The position numbers and the translations under genes were made by a program. DNA of 64,000 bases from EW11 sp035765635 (GTDB taxonomy: Bacteria > Verrucomicrobiota > Verrucomicrobiia > Opitutales > Opitutaceae). Shown piece after piece: positions 35,488-44,074 of this stretch (the stretch's first letter is position 1; each line of letters starts with the position of its first letter). The stretch covers positions 62,001 through 126,000 of the forward strand of contig DASTWZ010000020.1 of assembly GCA_035765635.1 (NCBI GenBank), in the 5' to 3' direction. Under the pieces are notes generated by a model that saw only the letters and a list, made by a program, of their open reading frames with translations, was not told where the DNA came from and ran no database searches.

Positions 35488-35970
35488 TAGCCACAAAGAG
35501 GCTCAAAAAGCGCAAAGAGGATTCTGGGTAGTCTACATCGCTCGCAATTTCTGCTCCAGAACGCGGTTGGGGTATTGGTTTGTAGCTCCAAACCAAAATA
35601 CCAGACCACTTTCAGGTCACGGATGTCTGAATCGGCCCGAACGAGCAATAATCCTCTTTGCGTTTTTTTGAACTGCAGTCCTGCTGAATCGCTCAATTCC
35701 GCGAGGATTTTTTTGCAAATGGATGCGGGCTCCGAGGTAGGGCGAGCGGTCCCTCGCGAGCCGCTTTGACGAGTGGCTCAACCCGGAGGTTAGGCCATAC
35801 GGTTGCGGCTCGCGAGAGACCGTGGCCGATGTCGCCTTCGGCTCGGTACGCCCTACCCACTGAGGCTGGCCATGCCTTCATTCTTCATTCTGCATTCTTA
35901 CTTCTTCCTTAGCGCGCCGTGGGCGTAATCTTTGGTTGCGGCCTCGCCGCGCTATGCCTCTTTGCGGCTA
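35488..35970. repeat. family A intergenic element, copy 2, with 186-base insertion (gap 35458-36045)
   Basis: Bounded by 15-bp terminal inverted repeats with one mismatch (35488-35502 and 35956-35970, TAGCCACAAAGAGGC type). From 35710 on it is nearly identical to copy 1 (6040-6299). A segment at 35524-35709 is absent from copy 1 and is flanked by a direct repeat GAGGATT (35517-35523 and 35703-35709). It contains a fold-back of the left end at 35650-35671 and a hairpin near 35570-35605. No convincing gene; the remaining bases up to 36045 are the leader of the ABC cassette. Confidence 0.85.
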
Positions 35971-36045
35971 AAAAAAATCTCCGGCGCCGCAGGCAGAACT
36001 TTTCGTCTGGATTGGCTTTTGGCGGTCGAGGGCTTTTCTTCCGGC

Positions 36046-36744
36046 ATGGCATCTGCCCCTGTGATCGAGGCCCGTGCGCTGAGTCGCGCCTATGCAGAGC
36101 AGCCCGTGTTGATCGACGTCTCCCTTCGGGTGAACGAAGGCGAGCGCGTCGCTCTGATGGGCCCGTCCGGAAGCGGCAAGACGACGTTGCTCAATTGCCT
36201 TGGCGGCGTCGATCGCCCGGATCGCGGTGAAGTGTTTCTCCTCGGCCGGCGGCTCAACGATCTGACCGGCGACGCCCTCGCCGAACTTCGCCGGAGCCGG
36301 ATCGGCACGATCTTCCAATTCTTTCACCTGCTGCCGACGCTGACCATTTTCGAAAACGTCGAGCTCCCGCTGCAACTCGTCGGAGTCAGCGCGACAGAAC
36401 GTAGTGCTCGCGTCACTACGCTGCTCGAGCGCGTCGGCCTGCTGTCGCGAAAACAGGCGTTTCCCGGAGAAATGTCGGGCGGCGAACAACAACGCGTGGC
36501 CGTGGCCCGCGCCTTGGTTCATCATCCGAGTCTGATTTTGGCCGACGAGCCGACGGGCAATCTCGACACCGCCAATGGCGCCTCGGTGCTGCAACTGCTG
36601 CGCGAACTCACGGACGAAACTCACACGGCCCTGCTGCTGGTCACGCACAGTGCGGAGGCGGCGGCGATTTGTCATCGCACGGTCTTTCTGCGCGATGGCC
36701 GCATCGACCACGCCAGCGAAGACTCGCCTGCAGTCACCGTGTGA
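36046..36744 (+). CDS. ABC transporter ATPase (LolD/MacB type)
   Basis: 232 residues with all nucleotide-binding motifs: Walker A GPSGSGKTT (about 40-48), Q-loop IFQFFHLLPTLTI, signature MSGGEQQRVAVARA, Walker B LILADEPTGNLD and the switch His in LLVTHS. The LLPTLTIFENVELPL segment is typical of the LolD/MacB family that drives mechanotransmission rather than import. The start MASAPVIEARALS was chosen; the open frame upstream runs into the repeat element. The permease starts 2 bases after the stop. Confidence 0.93.
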   Translation: MASAPVIEARALSRAYAEQPVLIDVSLRVNEGERVALMGPSGSGKTTLLNCLGGVDRPDRGEVFLLGRRLNDLTGDALAELRRSRIGTIFQFFHLLPTLTIFENVELPLQLVGVSATERSARVTTLLERVGLLSRKQAFPGEMSGGEQQRVAVARALVHHPSLILADEPTGNLDTANGASVLQLLRELTDETHTALLLVTHSAEAAAICHRTVFLRDGRIDHASEDSPAVTV

Positions 36745-36746
36745 AC

Positions 36747-39320
36747 ATGAGCGGACACGCAGCATTGAAAGCCAGCTTGTTCTGGCGAACGACGATTCGC
36801 CATTGGCGCACGGGCATCGGGCAATTCCTGCTGATGCTCGGCCTGTTGAGCCTTGGCGTGGGCGTTTTCGTTTCCGTGCGTCTGGCGAACCGCGCCGCGC
36901 TCGCGAGCTTTTCCAATTTCGCCGACACGCTGACCGGGCAAAGCGATTGGATTCTTCAACCTCTCGCAGGAACATTGCCGGCGTCGGCCCTCGGTGAATT
37001 GCGCGCGGCCCTGGGCAGCCGGCCGGCTGATTTGGTTGGCGTGGTCGAGACGAGTGCGCCGCTGAATAATTCGAAGGAGCAAAATCTGCATTTGCTCGGA
37101 GTGGATTTGTTCGTCGTGACCAATCTGGCCGAGGCGCGCCGCAAACCTGGCGCTCAGGACCAGCGTAGTTTCGAATCGGATACAGCGGATTTCGCGCACG
37201 ACCAGATTTGGGTCAGTCCGCTTTCGCGTTTTGCGAAAGGCCAAGCGGTCAGCGCCTCCATTGGTGATCGCACGGAGACGCTGCGGGTGGCGGGTTTTAT
37301 TCCGACGTTGCCGGGCCAAACGCCCGCGCCGGCAAATCTCGCGGTGATGGACTTGATGGACGTCCAACGCCTCAGCGGAAAATCCGGCCAGCTTGACCGG
37401 ATCGAAATCGTGATCGAGGGCGGTCACGACGAAGACGCGGTCCGGCGCGAGGTGAATGAAATCGCGACTCGCCTCGGCGCGGGGCGTTGGACGGTCGAAG
37501 CTCCGGCGCATGGCAGAGAATCCGCCAACACCATGACCGCAGCGTTTCGGCTGAACCTCACGGTGCTTTCACTCATCGCGCTGCTGGTCGGGCTGTACCT
37601 GATTTTTCAGACGCTCGACGGGGCAGTGGTTCGGCGCCGCACCGAAATCGCGATCCTCCGCGCGCTCGGTGTACCCGCCGGCTGGATACAACAACTCTGG
37701 CTGGCCGAGGCTGCCGTTCTCGGGCTGCTCGCGGGAATCATTGGCGCCGGCCTGGGCTGGATCGGCGCTCAAGGTTCGGTTCAGTTTATCGGGCGGAGCA
37801 TCAACACGCTCTATTTCGAAACCTCGGCGCGATCGGCCACGCTGGATTTTCGCGAAGCCGTCATCGCGATCGGGCTCGGCGTCGCATCGAGTCTCTTCGC
37901 GGGCTGGTATCCCGCGCGCATCGCCGCGAAAACGCCGCCGGCGCAGTCGCTCGCCCGCCATGCGTGGAGCGGAAGCCGCCAGCATTTGCGAAATGCCATC
38001 ATCGGTGCCGCGCTGATCGGCCTCGGCGTAGTGGCATCGTGGATACCGCCGTATCGTCCCGTCGGCGGCGTGCGGTTTCCACTCGGCGGCTACGCCGCGG
38101 CGTTTTTGTGGATTTTCGGCGTCGGTGTCGTCACGGCGACGGCCCTGCCGCTTTGGGCCTGGCTCGTGCGCGGCCTCGGTGGACGGAGCGTTCCGGGCCG
38201 GGTGGCCTCGAGCTATCTCCGATTTCCCACCACCCGGCATCGTTTCTCGGTCGCCGCTTTGGTTTGCGCCATCGGAATGGCGGCGGGTATGGCGATTCTG
38301 ATTGCGAGCTTCGAGGGCTCGATTCGCGGTTGGATTCAGCAGTCGCTGCAATCGGATCTCTATCTGACGTCGAAGGCGACGACGACGGCCCACTTCAGTC
38401 CGATCGACCGATCAACCGTCGACCGAATTGCCGCGGACCCAGCCGTGGCGTCGATCGCCACTCGCGTTTATCAAACGATCGTGATCGACGGACTAAGTAC
38501 GACGTTGGGCGGCTTGGAGCTGAAGAATCCAACGGTGCAGGCGTCGTTTCGCTGGTTGGAGAAACCGCGCAAGGCGCTCGACTCCTACGACGCCGCGACG
38601 AGCGCGTTCGTGAGTGAGAGCTTCAGCGATCGATTTCGAAAATATCGCGGAGACGAGGTAAGCGTGCCCACGCCGAGCGGACTGAAGCGTGTGACGATCG
38701 GAGGTGTTTACAGCGACTACGCAAGCGAGCGGGGCACGATCGCGATCGACGAGGCGACGGTGCAAACCTGGTTCAAGCGCGATTCCGTGACACACATCGC
38801 GACGATCTTGAAACCCGGTGCGGATGCGACGGCGGTTCGTCTGCGTTGGGCCGAGGCGTTTCCCGGTTTGATCGTTTATGAAAATGCCTCGCTGCGCGGA
38901 CAAATCCTCGAGGTGTTTCGGCAAACATTTTCTCTGACCTATGCCCTCGAAGTCATTGGCGTGGTCGTCGCGATATCGAGTTTAGCCATCACGCTCGCGA
39001 GTGTGCTGATGGAGCGCCGCGACCAACTCACGACCTTGCGCGCGCTTGGATTTAGTCGCCGCGAACTCGCGCTGAGTGCCTGCGGCGAGGGCGTGGCGAT
39101 CGCCGGATGCGCGGTGGTGGGAGGCTTGCTTCTCAGCCTGGCCCTTGGATGGCTGCTGATTCACGTGATCAACAAACAGTCGTTCGGCTGGACCCTCGGC
39201 TTCGAATTACCCGCCGCGCCGCTCGTCGGATTGGCGGTTTCGACCGTATTCGTCAGCGCAATCGTTTCGTACGCTGTCGGGCGCTGGGGCGCAGGGCTGA
39301 GGGCTGACCGCGAGGAATAA
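36747..39320 (+). CDS. FtsX-like ABC permease
   Basis: 857-residue permease with two FtsX domains. N-terminal membrane helix (about 22-45) and MacB-like periplasmic domain, first FtsX helical unit around 245-375 (LTVLSLIALLVGLYLIFQTLDGAVVRRR), a central pair of helices near 425-490, a second periplasmic domain and a last FtsX unit near 735-850 (AISSLAITLASVLMERRDQLTTLRALG). This ten-helix layout matches the exporter-like permeases paired with a LolD-type ATPase and an AttH-like partner, rather than LolC/E. The substrate is not known; lipids or lipoproteins are plausible. The AttH gene begins 1 base after the stop. Confidence 0.9.
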   Translation: MSGHAALKASLFWRTTIRHWRTGIGQFLLMLGLLSLGVGVFVSVRLANRAALASFSNFADTLTGQSDWILQPLAGTLPASALGELRAALGSRPADLVGVVETSAPLNNSKEQNLHLLGVDLFVVTNLAEARRKPGAQDQRSFESDTADFAHDQIWVSPLSRFAKGQAVSASIGDRTETLRVAGFIPTLPGQTPAPANLAVMDLMDVQRLSGKSGQLDRIEIVIEGGHDEDAVRREVNEIATRLGAGRWTVEAPAHGRESANTMTAAFRLNLTVLSLIALLVGLYLIFQTLDGAVVRRRTEIAILRALGVPAGWIQQLWLAEAAVLGLLAGIIGAGLGWIGAQGSVQFIGRSINTLYFETSARSATLDFREAVIAIGLGVASSLFAGWYPARIAAKTPPAQSLARHAWSGSRQHLRNAIIGAALIGLGVVASWIPPYRPVGGVRFPLGGYAAAFLWIFGVGVVTATALPLWAWLVRGLGGRSVPGRVASSYLRFPTTRHRFSVAALVCAIGMAAGMAILIASFEGSIRGWIQQSLQSDLYLTSKATTTAHFSPIDRSTVDRIAADPAVASIATRVYQTIVIDGLSTTLGGLELKNPTVQASFRWLEKPRKALDSYDAATSAFVSESFSDRFRKYRGDEVSVPTPSGLKRVTIGGVYSDYASERGTIAIDEATVQTWFKRDSVTHIATILKPGADATAVRLRWAEAFPGLIVYENASLRGQILEVFRQTFSLTYALEVIGVVVAISSLAITLASVLMERRDQLTTLRALGFSRRELALSACGEGVAIAGCAVVGGLLLSLALGWLLIHVINKQSFGWTLGFELPAAPLVGLAVSTVFVSAIVSYAVGRWGAGLRADREE

Positions 39321-39321
39321 G

Positions 39322-40428
39322 ATGAGCTTCGCCGTCGCAATCCGCTTTGTTTTTCGCCGCGCCGTGGCGGCGGGTCTCCTGAGTGTAGTGGGATTGGCAC
39401 TACAACTGCGCGGCGATTTCCGCGTGCCGCAGCCGAATCCGGAATTTCATTTCCCGGCGGATCACGGCAGCCATCCGGATTTCCCCTTGGAATGGTGGTA
39501 CGTGACGGGGCATCTCTACGACGAGCGGAACGAGCGCTTCGGTTTCCAGGCCACTTTTTTTCGACAAGTTTCGGAGGACGGCAGCGAGCGAGAGACGCTG
39601 CATCTCGCGCACATGGCGGTGCTGGATGTTTCCCGAAAAAACTTCATTTACCAAACGCGGCTCAACCGCGACGGCTGGGATGCGGCAAGTGCGGTTGGAA
39701 AGCTGAGCGCGCACAACGGCAACTGGTCGATCGTGATGGAGAAAGCGCCCTCCGAGCGGATCGATCTGATCGGCGGCGTGCGAAGCGAAGCGAGCTTCGC
39801 GTTGAAATTGAATCCGAAGAAGCCGGTCGTGCTCTTTGGCGACAAAGGTTATTCGCGGAAAGGCGAGGGCGCGGATGCCGCAAGCTACTACCTGACGTTT
39901 TCGCGCTTGGAGACAAGCGGCACGCTGCGCATTCGCGGGGAAGATATGAAAGTCCACGGCACCTCGTGGATGGACCACGAAATCAGCAGCAGTCGCTTGG
40001 GCGAAGGGCTGATCGGGTGGGATTGGGTGTGTATCCAGTTTTTGGATGGCCGCGAATTGATGATGTATCGCTTGCGCCACGCGGATGGGAGCAGCGATCC
40101 CGCTTCGATGCTGACCTGGGTCGACGCCACCGGCGCCACGCGCAAGGAGAGCTTCGCGTGGCGGCCGTTGAGCACGTGGACCAGCGTGAGCACGGGCGGA
40201 CGTTATCCGAGCACGGTGGAGCTTTCGACGCGCGATCCGCAGAGCGGCGGAGCGGTAAAATTTTCCATCGAACCTCTGCTGCTCGAACAGGAGTTGGCCG
40301 CCGGCCCCGGCGGCATCGCGTATTGGGAAGGCGCCTGCCGGGTGCGCGACGCGAGCGGAAAAGAAATCGGCTCCGCCTACATGGAGCTCACCGGTTATGT
40401 GAAGCCGCTGAAGTTAACCGCGAAATGA
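39322..40428 (+). CDS. AttH/carotenoid 1,2-hydratase-like lipocalin-fold protein
   Basis: 368 residues with an N-terminal hydrophobic signal or anchor (about 12-30). The mature domain has the AttH/CrtC core: FPADHGSHPDFPLEWWYVTGHL, FGFQATFFRQ, GTSWMDHEISSSRLGEGLIGWDWVCIQF and the closing YWEGACRV..GSAYMELTGY. Two lipocalin-like barrels are expected. In this operon type (LolD ATPase, FtsX permease, AttH) the protein is presumed to be the extracytoplasmic carrier or ligand binder; true hydratase activity is not implied by context. The gene overlaps the convergent methyltransferase gene by 15 bases. Confidence 0.88.
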   Translation: MSFAVAIRFVFRRAVAAGLLSVVGLALQLRGDFRVPQPNPEFHFPADHGSHPDFPLEWWYVTGHLYDERNERFGFQATFFRQVSEDGSERETLHLAHMAVLDVSRKNFIYQTRLNRDGWDAASAVGKLSAHNGNWSIVMEKAPSERIDLIGGVRSEASFALKLNPKKPVVLFGDKGYSRKGEGADAASYYLTFSRLETSGTLRIRGEDMKVHGTSWMDHEISSSRLGEGLIGWDWVCIQFLDGRELMMYRLRHADGSSDPASMLTWVDATGATRKESFAWRPLSTWTSVSTGGRYPSTVELSTRDPQSGGAVKFSIEPLLLEQELAAGPGGIAYWEGACRVRDASGKEIGSAYMELTGYVKPLKLTAK

Positions 40429-41109
40429 GGGCGGTTCGTTTTTCGTTCCGACGTAGATGGTGTATGTCGAACGCTTCGCGGTCGGGTAAAGTTTGGCACC
40501 GACTCTTTCGACGGTGAAACCGGACGCGCTGAAACGTTTCTCGAAGGCGAGGTCCTCGCGGGCGGACCAGATTGCGGCTTTGCCGCCGGGCTCGAGCGCG
40601 CGCCAGATGCGTTGGAGTCCTCCGCGATCGTAGAGCCCTTGGTTCGTTTCTTTCACCATCGCGGTGGGGCCGTTGTCGATGTCGAGCAAGATGGCGGAGT
40701 AGTGGTCCGGTTTGGCTTTCGCGATTACCTGCAGCACGTCGCGCACGAGGACGTTGACGCGGGGATGATCGAGAAGGGCGCCGTTCAAGCCGCGCATGTG
40801 TTCACGATTCCACGCGACGATTTCGGGCATCAGTTCGACGACGTCGAACGTCGCGTTCGGTCCGGCTTTTCCGAGAGCGCCCTTCAACGTGTAGCCGAGG
40901 CCGAGCCCGGAGATGAGGATGGCGTTTCTCGCGGCGCTCGAGAATTGATCGGCGGCGATTTCGCCGAGCAGCACCTCGGAAGCCGAGGTGTGCGAGTGCA
41001 TTAGATCGATGCCGTCGAGACGGATGCAGTAGGTGCCGTCGTGCTCGTGAAGCGTGAGATGCCCGCCGTTGGGCGTCTTCGTTTCTGCGAGCTTATGGTG
41101 CGGCTTCAC
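40414..41109 (-). CDS. spermidine-synthase-like methyltransferase-fold protein
   Basis: 231 residues. It has a Rossmann fold with NAILISGLGLGYTLKGAL (glycine-rich motif I), an acidic residue in FDVVELMPEIVAWN and the active-site-like segment YSAILLDIDNGP, as in spermidine synthase relatives. The usual substrate gatekeeping motifs of real polyamine synthases are not evident, so the role is uncertain. The start is GTG, and the TerC stop overlaps it (GTGA), giving a two-gene minus-strand unit. Confidence 0.82.
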   Translation of the reverse strand: MKPHHKLAETKTPNGGHLTLHEHDGTYCIRLDGIDLMHSHTSASEVLLGEIAADQFSSAARNAILISGLGLGYTLKGALGKAGPNATFDVVELMPEIVAWNREHMRGLNGALLDHPRVNVLVRDVLQVIAKAKPDHYSAILLDIDNGPTAMVKETNQGLYDRGGLQRIWRALEPGGKAAIWSAREDLAFEKRFSASGFTVERVGAKLYPTAKRSTYTIYVGTKNEPPSFRG

Positions 41110-41828
41110 TCGGTTTTTGCGGCGTGGCTCGAACGGATTTTCAAGTTCAACATCTCGACGCCGAACGCGAACGCCATCGAGAAATAGATGTAGCCCTTCG
41201 GAATGTGGAAGCCGATGCCTTCGCCGACGAGGGTCACACCGATGAGAATCAGGAAGCTCAACGCGAGCATCTTCAGGGTCGGGTGACGGTGGACAAACGC
41301 GCTGATCGAGCCGGCGAACGCGAGCATCACACCGAGCGCGACGATCACGGCGGTGATCATGACCCAGAGGTTATTGGCCATGCCGACGGCGGTGATCACC
41401 GAGTCGAGGGAGAAAACGATATCGAGGAGGACGATTTGTGTGATGACGCTCGCGAAGGAGGTCGCGCGGCGATTCATCTCGTGCTCGGCGCCCTCGAGTT
41501 TGTCGTGGATTTCGAAAACACTTTTGCCGATTAGAAAAAGACCGCCGAGAAACAGGATCAAATCGCGGCCGGACACATCGTGATCGAGGAAGGGCAGGCC
41601 GAAGAGCGGTTTCGTCAAACGCATCAGCCAGGAGATGCTGCAGAGAAGGAGAATACGCGTGATGAGCGCGAGGAGCAGGCCGGTCTGGCGGGCCTTGGCT
41701 TGCTGTGCCAGCGGAAGTTTGCCCGACAAGATCGAGATGAAGATGATATTGTCGATGCCGAGAACGATCTCGAGGCCAGTGAGCGTAACCAGGGAAATCC
41801 AGATTTGAGGATCAGCGAGCCAGTTCAT
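41106..41828 (-). CDS. TerC-family membrane protein
   Basis: 240-residue multi-helix protein of the YgdQ/YjbE-type TerC group: starts IWISLVTLTGLEIVLGIDNIIFISIL with the conserved acidic GIDN motif, and has DIVFSLDSVITAVGMA in the middle with a second conserved Asp pair. TerC proteins are linked to metal homeostasis (manganese or tellurite). It is followed by the spermidine-synthase-like gene with a four-base overlap. Seven helices are expected. Confidence 0.92.
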   Translation of the reverse strand: MNWLADPQIWISLVTLTGLEIVLGIDNIIFISILSGKLPLAQQAKARQTGLLLALITRILLLCSISWLMRLTKPLFGLPFLDHDVSGRDLILFLGGLFLIGKSVFEIHDKLEGAEHEMNRRATSFASVITQIVLLDIVFSLDSVITAVGMANNLWVMITAVIVALGVMLAFAGSISAFVHRHPTLKMLALSFLILIGVTLVGEGIGFHIPKGYIYFSMAFAFGVEMLNLKIRSSHAAKTE

Positions 41829-41905
41829 GAGTAAGCCAAAGGATTCGGCTGACGACGGGTGGTCAACGGGATCAGATCGGAAGTGGAAAATGGATTTAGG
41901 TTTCT

Positions 41906-41936
41906 AAAAAAAAGACGCCGCGAAAAATGCGGCGTC
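41906..41936 (-). terminator. intrinsic terminator downstream of the 42149 gene
   Basis: On the minus strand a perfect GACGCCGC/GCGGCGTC stem (41914-41921 with 41929-41936) and seven-base loop is followed by eight Ts. It terminates transcription from the gene ending at 42149 before the TerC promoter. Confidence 0.88.
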
Positions 41937-41951
41937 GGAGGGGAGGAGTGT

Positions 41952-42148
41952 GTCCCGCTTCGCGGGACGTGGATTAGGCTGGCCGGCCGGAGGACCGGCG
42001 CTCCGTTGGGTGCGAGTTCGAATGAGCCCGCCGGAATACGGCGTCCGAGGGCTGGTGTCGATGAGTCGCCAGAATGCGGCGTGCGAGGGGTCGTGTCGAT
42101 GAGCCGTCGGAACGCCTCGTTCGGAGGTACGGGGCTAGCGGCCTGGCG
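41952..42148. repeat. family C GC-rich palindromes (gap 41829-42148)
   Basis: GTCCCGCTTCGCGGGAC hairpin at 41952-41968, then CCGGCCGGAGGACCGGCGCTCCG type arms, then two degenerate repeats of TGTCGATGAG with nearby GCGAGGG/GGAGG words to about 42140. Related units lie at 56950 and 63844. No gene; the first 77 bases hold the TerC upstream region and terminator. Confidence 0.7.
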
Positions 42149-42988
42149 TTAGTAAATGCCGCGGCCTTCGATCAGGCGGTCGTTGTTGAATACCAGCGTT
42201 TGTTTGACGAAGCGGCTGCTCCAATAGACCCAGCGGTCGAGATCCAGCGAAGGCGTTTCGTGCGCGGGCGGATAACCGCGGGCCATGATGACCTGTTCTT
42301 TGGTCATGCCCTTGCGCGGCTCACCGGCGAGGATCGCCTTCTGCAAAGCGGGGACGAGTTGCTCGATCGGCGTCTTGACGGAGGAGAGAAGCAATCCGGC
42401 AACTTCGGAGGTCGAGCGCTTGCTGTATTTTTCGATGTTCTCGACCTTGATCGTCTCGCTGGAGTCGAGGCGCTTGAGGGTGAAATTTTTTCCATCCAAC
42501 GAGATCAGCTTCACCGGCGTGTTGATCGGAACGAGGGAGCCGCGCGCGTAGTTGGTGATTGGATACTCGTTGTCTTCCTCGTGGAGCGAGAAGCGCAGGA
42601 AGTAATCCTGGCCGACGGCCGGCACGATGATTGGCGGAGCGATCTTGGGCGACTCGACGCTGAAGAGTTCGCTTTCGTTTCCGCTCGGGTTCGCGGCGGC
42701 GACCGAACTGCTGGCGGTGGTCGTGCTGGCGGCGGGCGCGGTTTCGCCGCTCTTGCGCGCGATGACGCGCTGGATGACTGCTTCGGAAATGCCGGCTTCC
42801 TTCAGTTCGATCAGACCGTCGGCGCTCGTGTCGAACTCAGGCTTCTCGCGATTGACGGAGGCGAGAATGGTTTCATCGGACATGCCTGCCTTCTTCAACT
42901 TGACCAGGTCGTCGTTGTTCATCGCGCAGAGCGACGAAACCGCGCCGAGAGCGAGCGCGGCGAGGAGAGTGATGCGGCTGTAATGCAT
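42149..42988 (-). CDS. unknown exported protein with repeated helical motif
   Basis: 279 residues. A signal peptide (HYSRITLLAALALGAVSSLCA) is followed by two copies of a short helical motif: DDLVKLKKAGMSDETILASV and DGLIELKEAGISEAVIQRVI (about residues 25-72). Then comes a Ser/Ala/Thr-rich linker (to about 105), a beta-rich domain (YFLRFSLHEEDNEYPITNY...LISLDGKNFTLKRLD) and a C-terminal segment with KGMTKEQVIMARGYPPAHETPS that recalls SmpA/OmlA-like outer-membrane assembly domains. Envelope location is likely; function unknown. An in-frame extension upstream to 44641 is antisense noise. It is divergent from the lipoprotein gene. Confidence 0.82.
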   Translation of the reverse strand: MHYSRITLLAALALGAVSSLCAMNNDDLVKLKKAGMSDETILASVNREKPEFDTSADGLIELKEAGISEAVIQRVIARKSGETAPAASTTTASSSVAAANPSGNESELFSVESPKIAPPIIVPAVGQDYFLRFSLHEEDNEYPITNYARGSLVPINTPVKLISLDGKNFTLKRLDSSETIKVENIEKYSKRSTSEVAGLLLSSVKTPIEQLVPALQKAILAGEPRKGMTKEQVIMARGYPPAHETPSLDLDRWVYWSSRFVKQTLVFNNDRLIEGRGIY

Positions 42989-43165
42989 ATTTATGTTGGG
43001 TTCGATATTTGTCGGAGGAAAAGCTCTGGGAACGCGAGCAGGGCAAAAACTTGCGCCTCCGGCAAGGCGGAGACGAGGCCGTAAGAAATTTGTGAAACAC
43101 GATCGGCCGCAGGGCCTCATCTTGGGAAGAGATCGAAATGGTCGATTGCTGCTGCGCCCCTTCGC

Positions 43166-43987
43166 ATGTTCACCCCATTCGAGTTTCGGAATGGCGGAAA
43201 ACTGCGCCGTTTCGCGCTCTGCGCCGGCGTTGCGGGAGTCGTTGTCTTCGGCGGATGCTGGCAAAAAACGCGCGTCGTCCACGGCGTGGTGCGCGTGAGC
43301 GGCAACTCGGGCGCTCCCGTGGCTTTCGATAGCATCGAGCTCGCCGCCTATCCGAAGAGCGTCGCCCGAAATACCTTTGCACAGGCCTCCGTCGTTCTCG
43401 GCAAACGCTATTCCAGTCTCCGCGACGAAGTGCTGCGCGCCTCGGATGAGGAAGCGCAGGCGAACAGCGTCGAGGGTCTTTCTCCCGCCGAGGAGGCTGT
43501 ATTCAAAGAGTTGAGACACCTGCTCGAATTGTCCGACACCATGCGCGGCGATCGCGACGCGCGAGAGGAGATCGAGCAGCGCATCATTGAATTGAAGGAA
43601 GCGGCGAAGACCGCCGGGAAAACCCGCGTGGTTGCCCGTTTTGAAAAACTGGCCGCGAGTCATGAGCAGAACGTCAATGGCTTCGACGAACTCCGTCATT
43701 CGGCACCGAAAATTGGCATGCTCATGCTGCAACAATTGCCGGAAACAGAATACCGAACGCAGGCGAATGCGGATGGAGAATTCACGATGCGCATTCCCGC
43801 TGAAGAACCTTACGTGCTCTCCGCGATCGGCCGCGTGAAAACGCGCGGGGGCACCGACTATTATTGCTGGATCGTGCCGGTGAAACTGGCGTTGGGCTCG
43901 GATGTGGTCGTCGACCTGACGAACGAAAATCTTTTCACGGACTTGAATCGAACGAAGCGAGTCGTCGGCCTGTCCCGCGAGCGTTGA
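43166..43987 (+). CDS. unknown lipoprotein with coiled coil
   Basis: 273 residues. Basic start, hydrophobic core and lipobox VVFGGC (about residues 26-31). The region 85-165 is rich in Glu/Lys/Leu and probably forms a helical hairpin or coiled coil (EAVFKELRHLLELSDTMRGDR, IEQRIIELKEAAKTAG). The flanks carry a carboxypeptidase-regulatory-like beta domain interrupted by that helix (HGVVRVSGNSGAPVAFDSI before, TQANADGEFTMRIP after). I recognise no function. It is divergent from the 42149 gene, another envelope protein. Confidence 0.8.
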   Translation: MFTPFEFRNGGKLRRFALCAGVAGVVVFGGCWQKTRVVHGVVRVSGNSGAPVAFDSIELAAYPKSVARNTFAQASVVLGKRYSSLRDEVLRASDEEAQANSVEGLSPAEEAVFKELRHLLELSDTMRGDRDAREEIEQRIIELKEAAKTAGKTRVVARFEKLAASHEQNVNGFDELRHSAPKIGMLMLQQLPETEYRTQANADGEFTMRIPAEEPYVLSAIGRVKTRGGTDYYCWIVPVKLALGSDVVVDLTNENLFTDLNRTKRVVGLSRER

Positions 43988-44000
43988 GTCGGCGATGACG

Positions 44001-44023
44001 CGGCTCAAACGAGCCGGTTTCTT
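44001..44023 (+). terminator. weak terminator candidate after the lipoprotein gene
   Basis: A six-bp stem CGGCTC/GAGCCG with an AAAC loop is followed by GTTTCTTC, 13 bases after the lipoprotein stop. The T-run is interrupted, so efficiency is doubtful. Confidence 0.4.
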
Positions 44024-44074
44024 CACTGGGAAAAAAGCTTCGATTCCGCGGCGCGTCATCGCTGAATCGAAGGC

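Noticed and set aside
35487..35696. 69-codon minus-strand frame
   Set aside because: Lies wholly within the family A element and its insertion; no ribosome site or protein-like pattern.
41859..42152. 97-codon plus-strand frame
   Set aside because: Consists of terminator and family C repeat translated in one frame.
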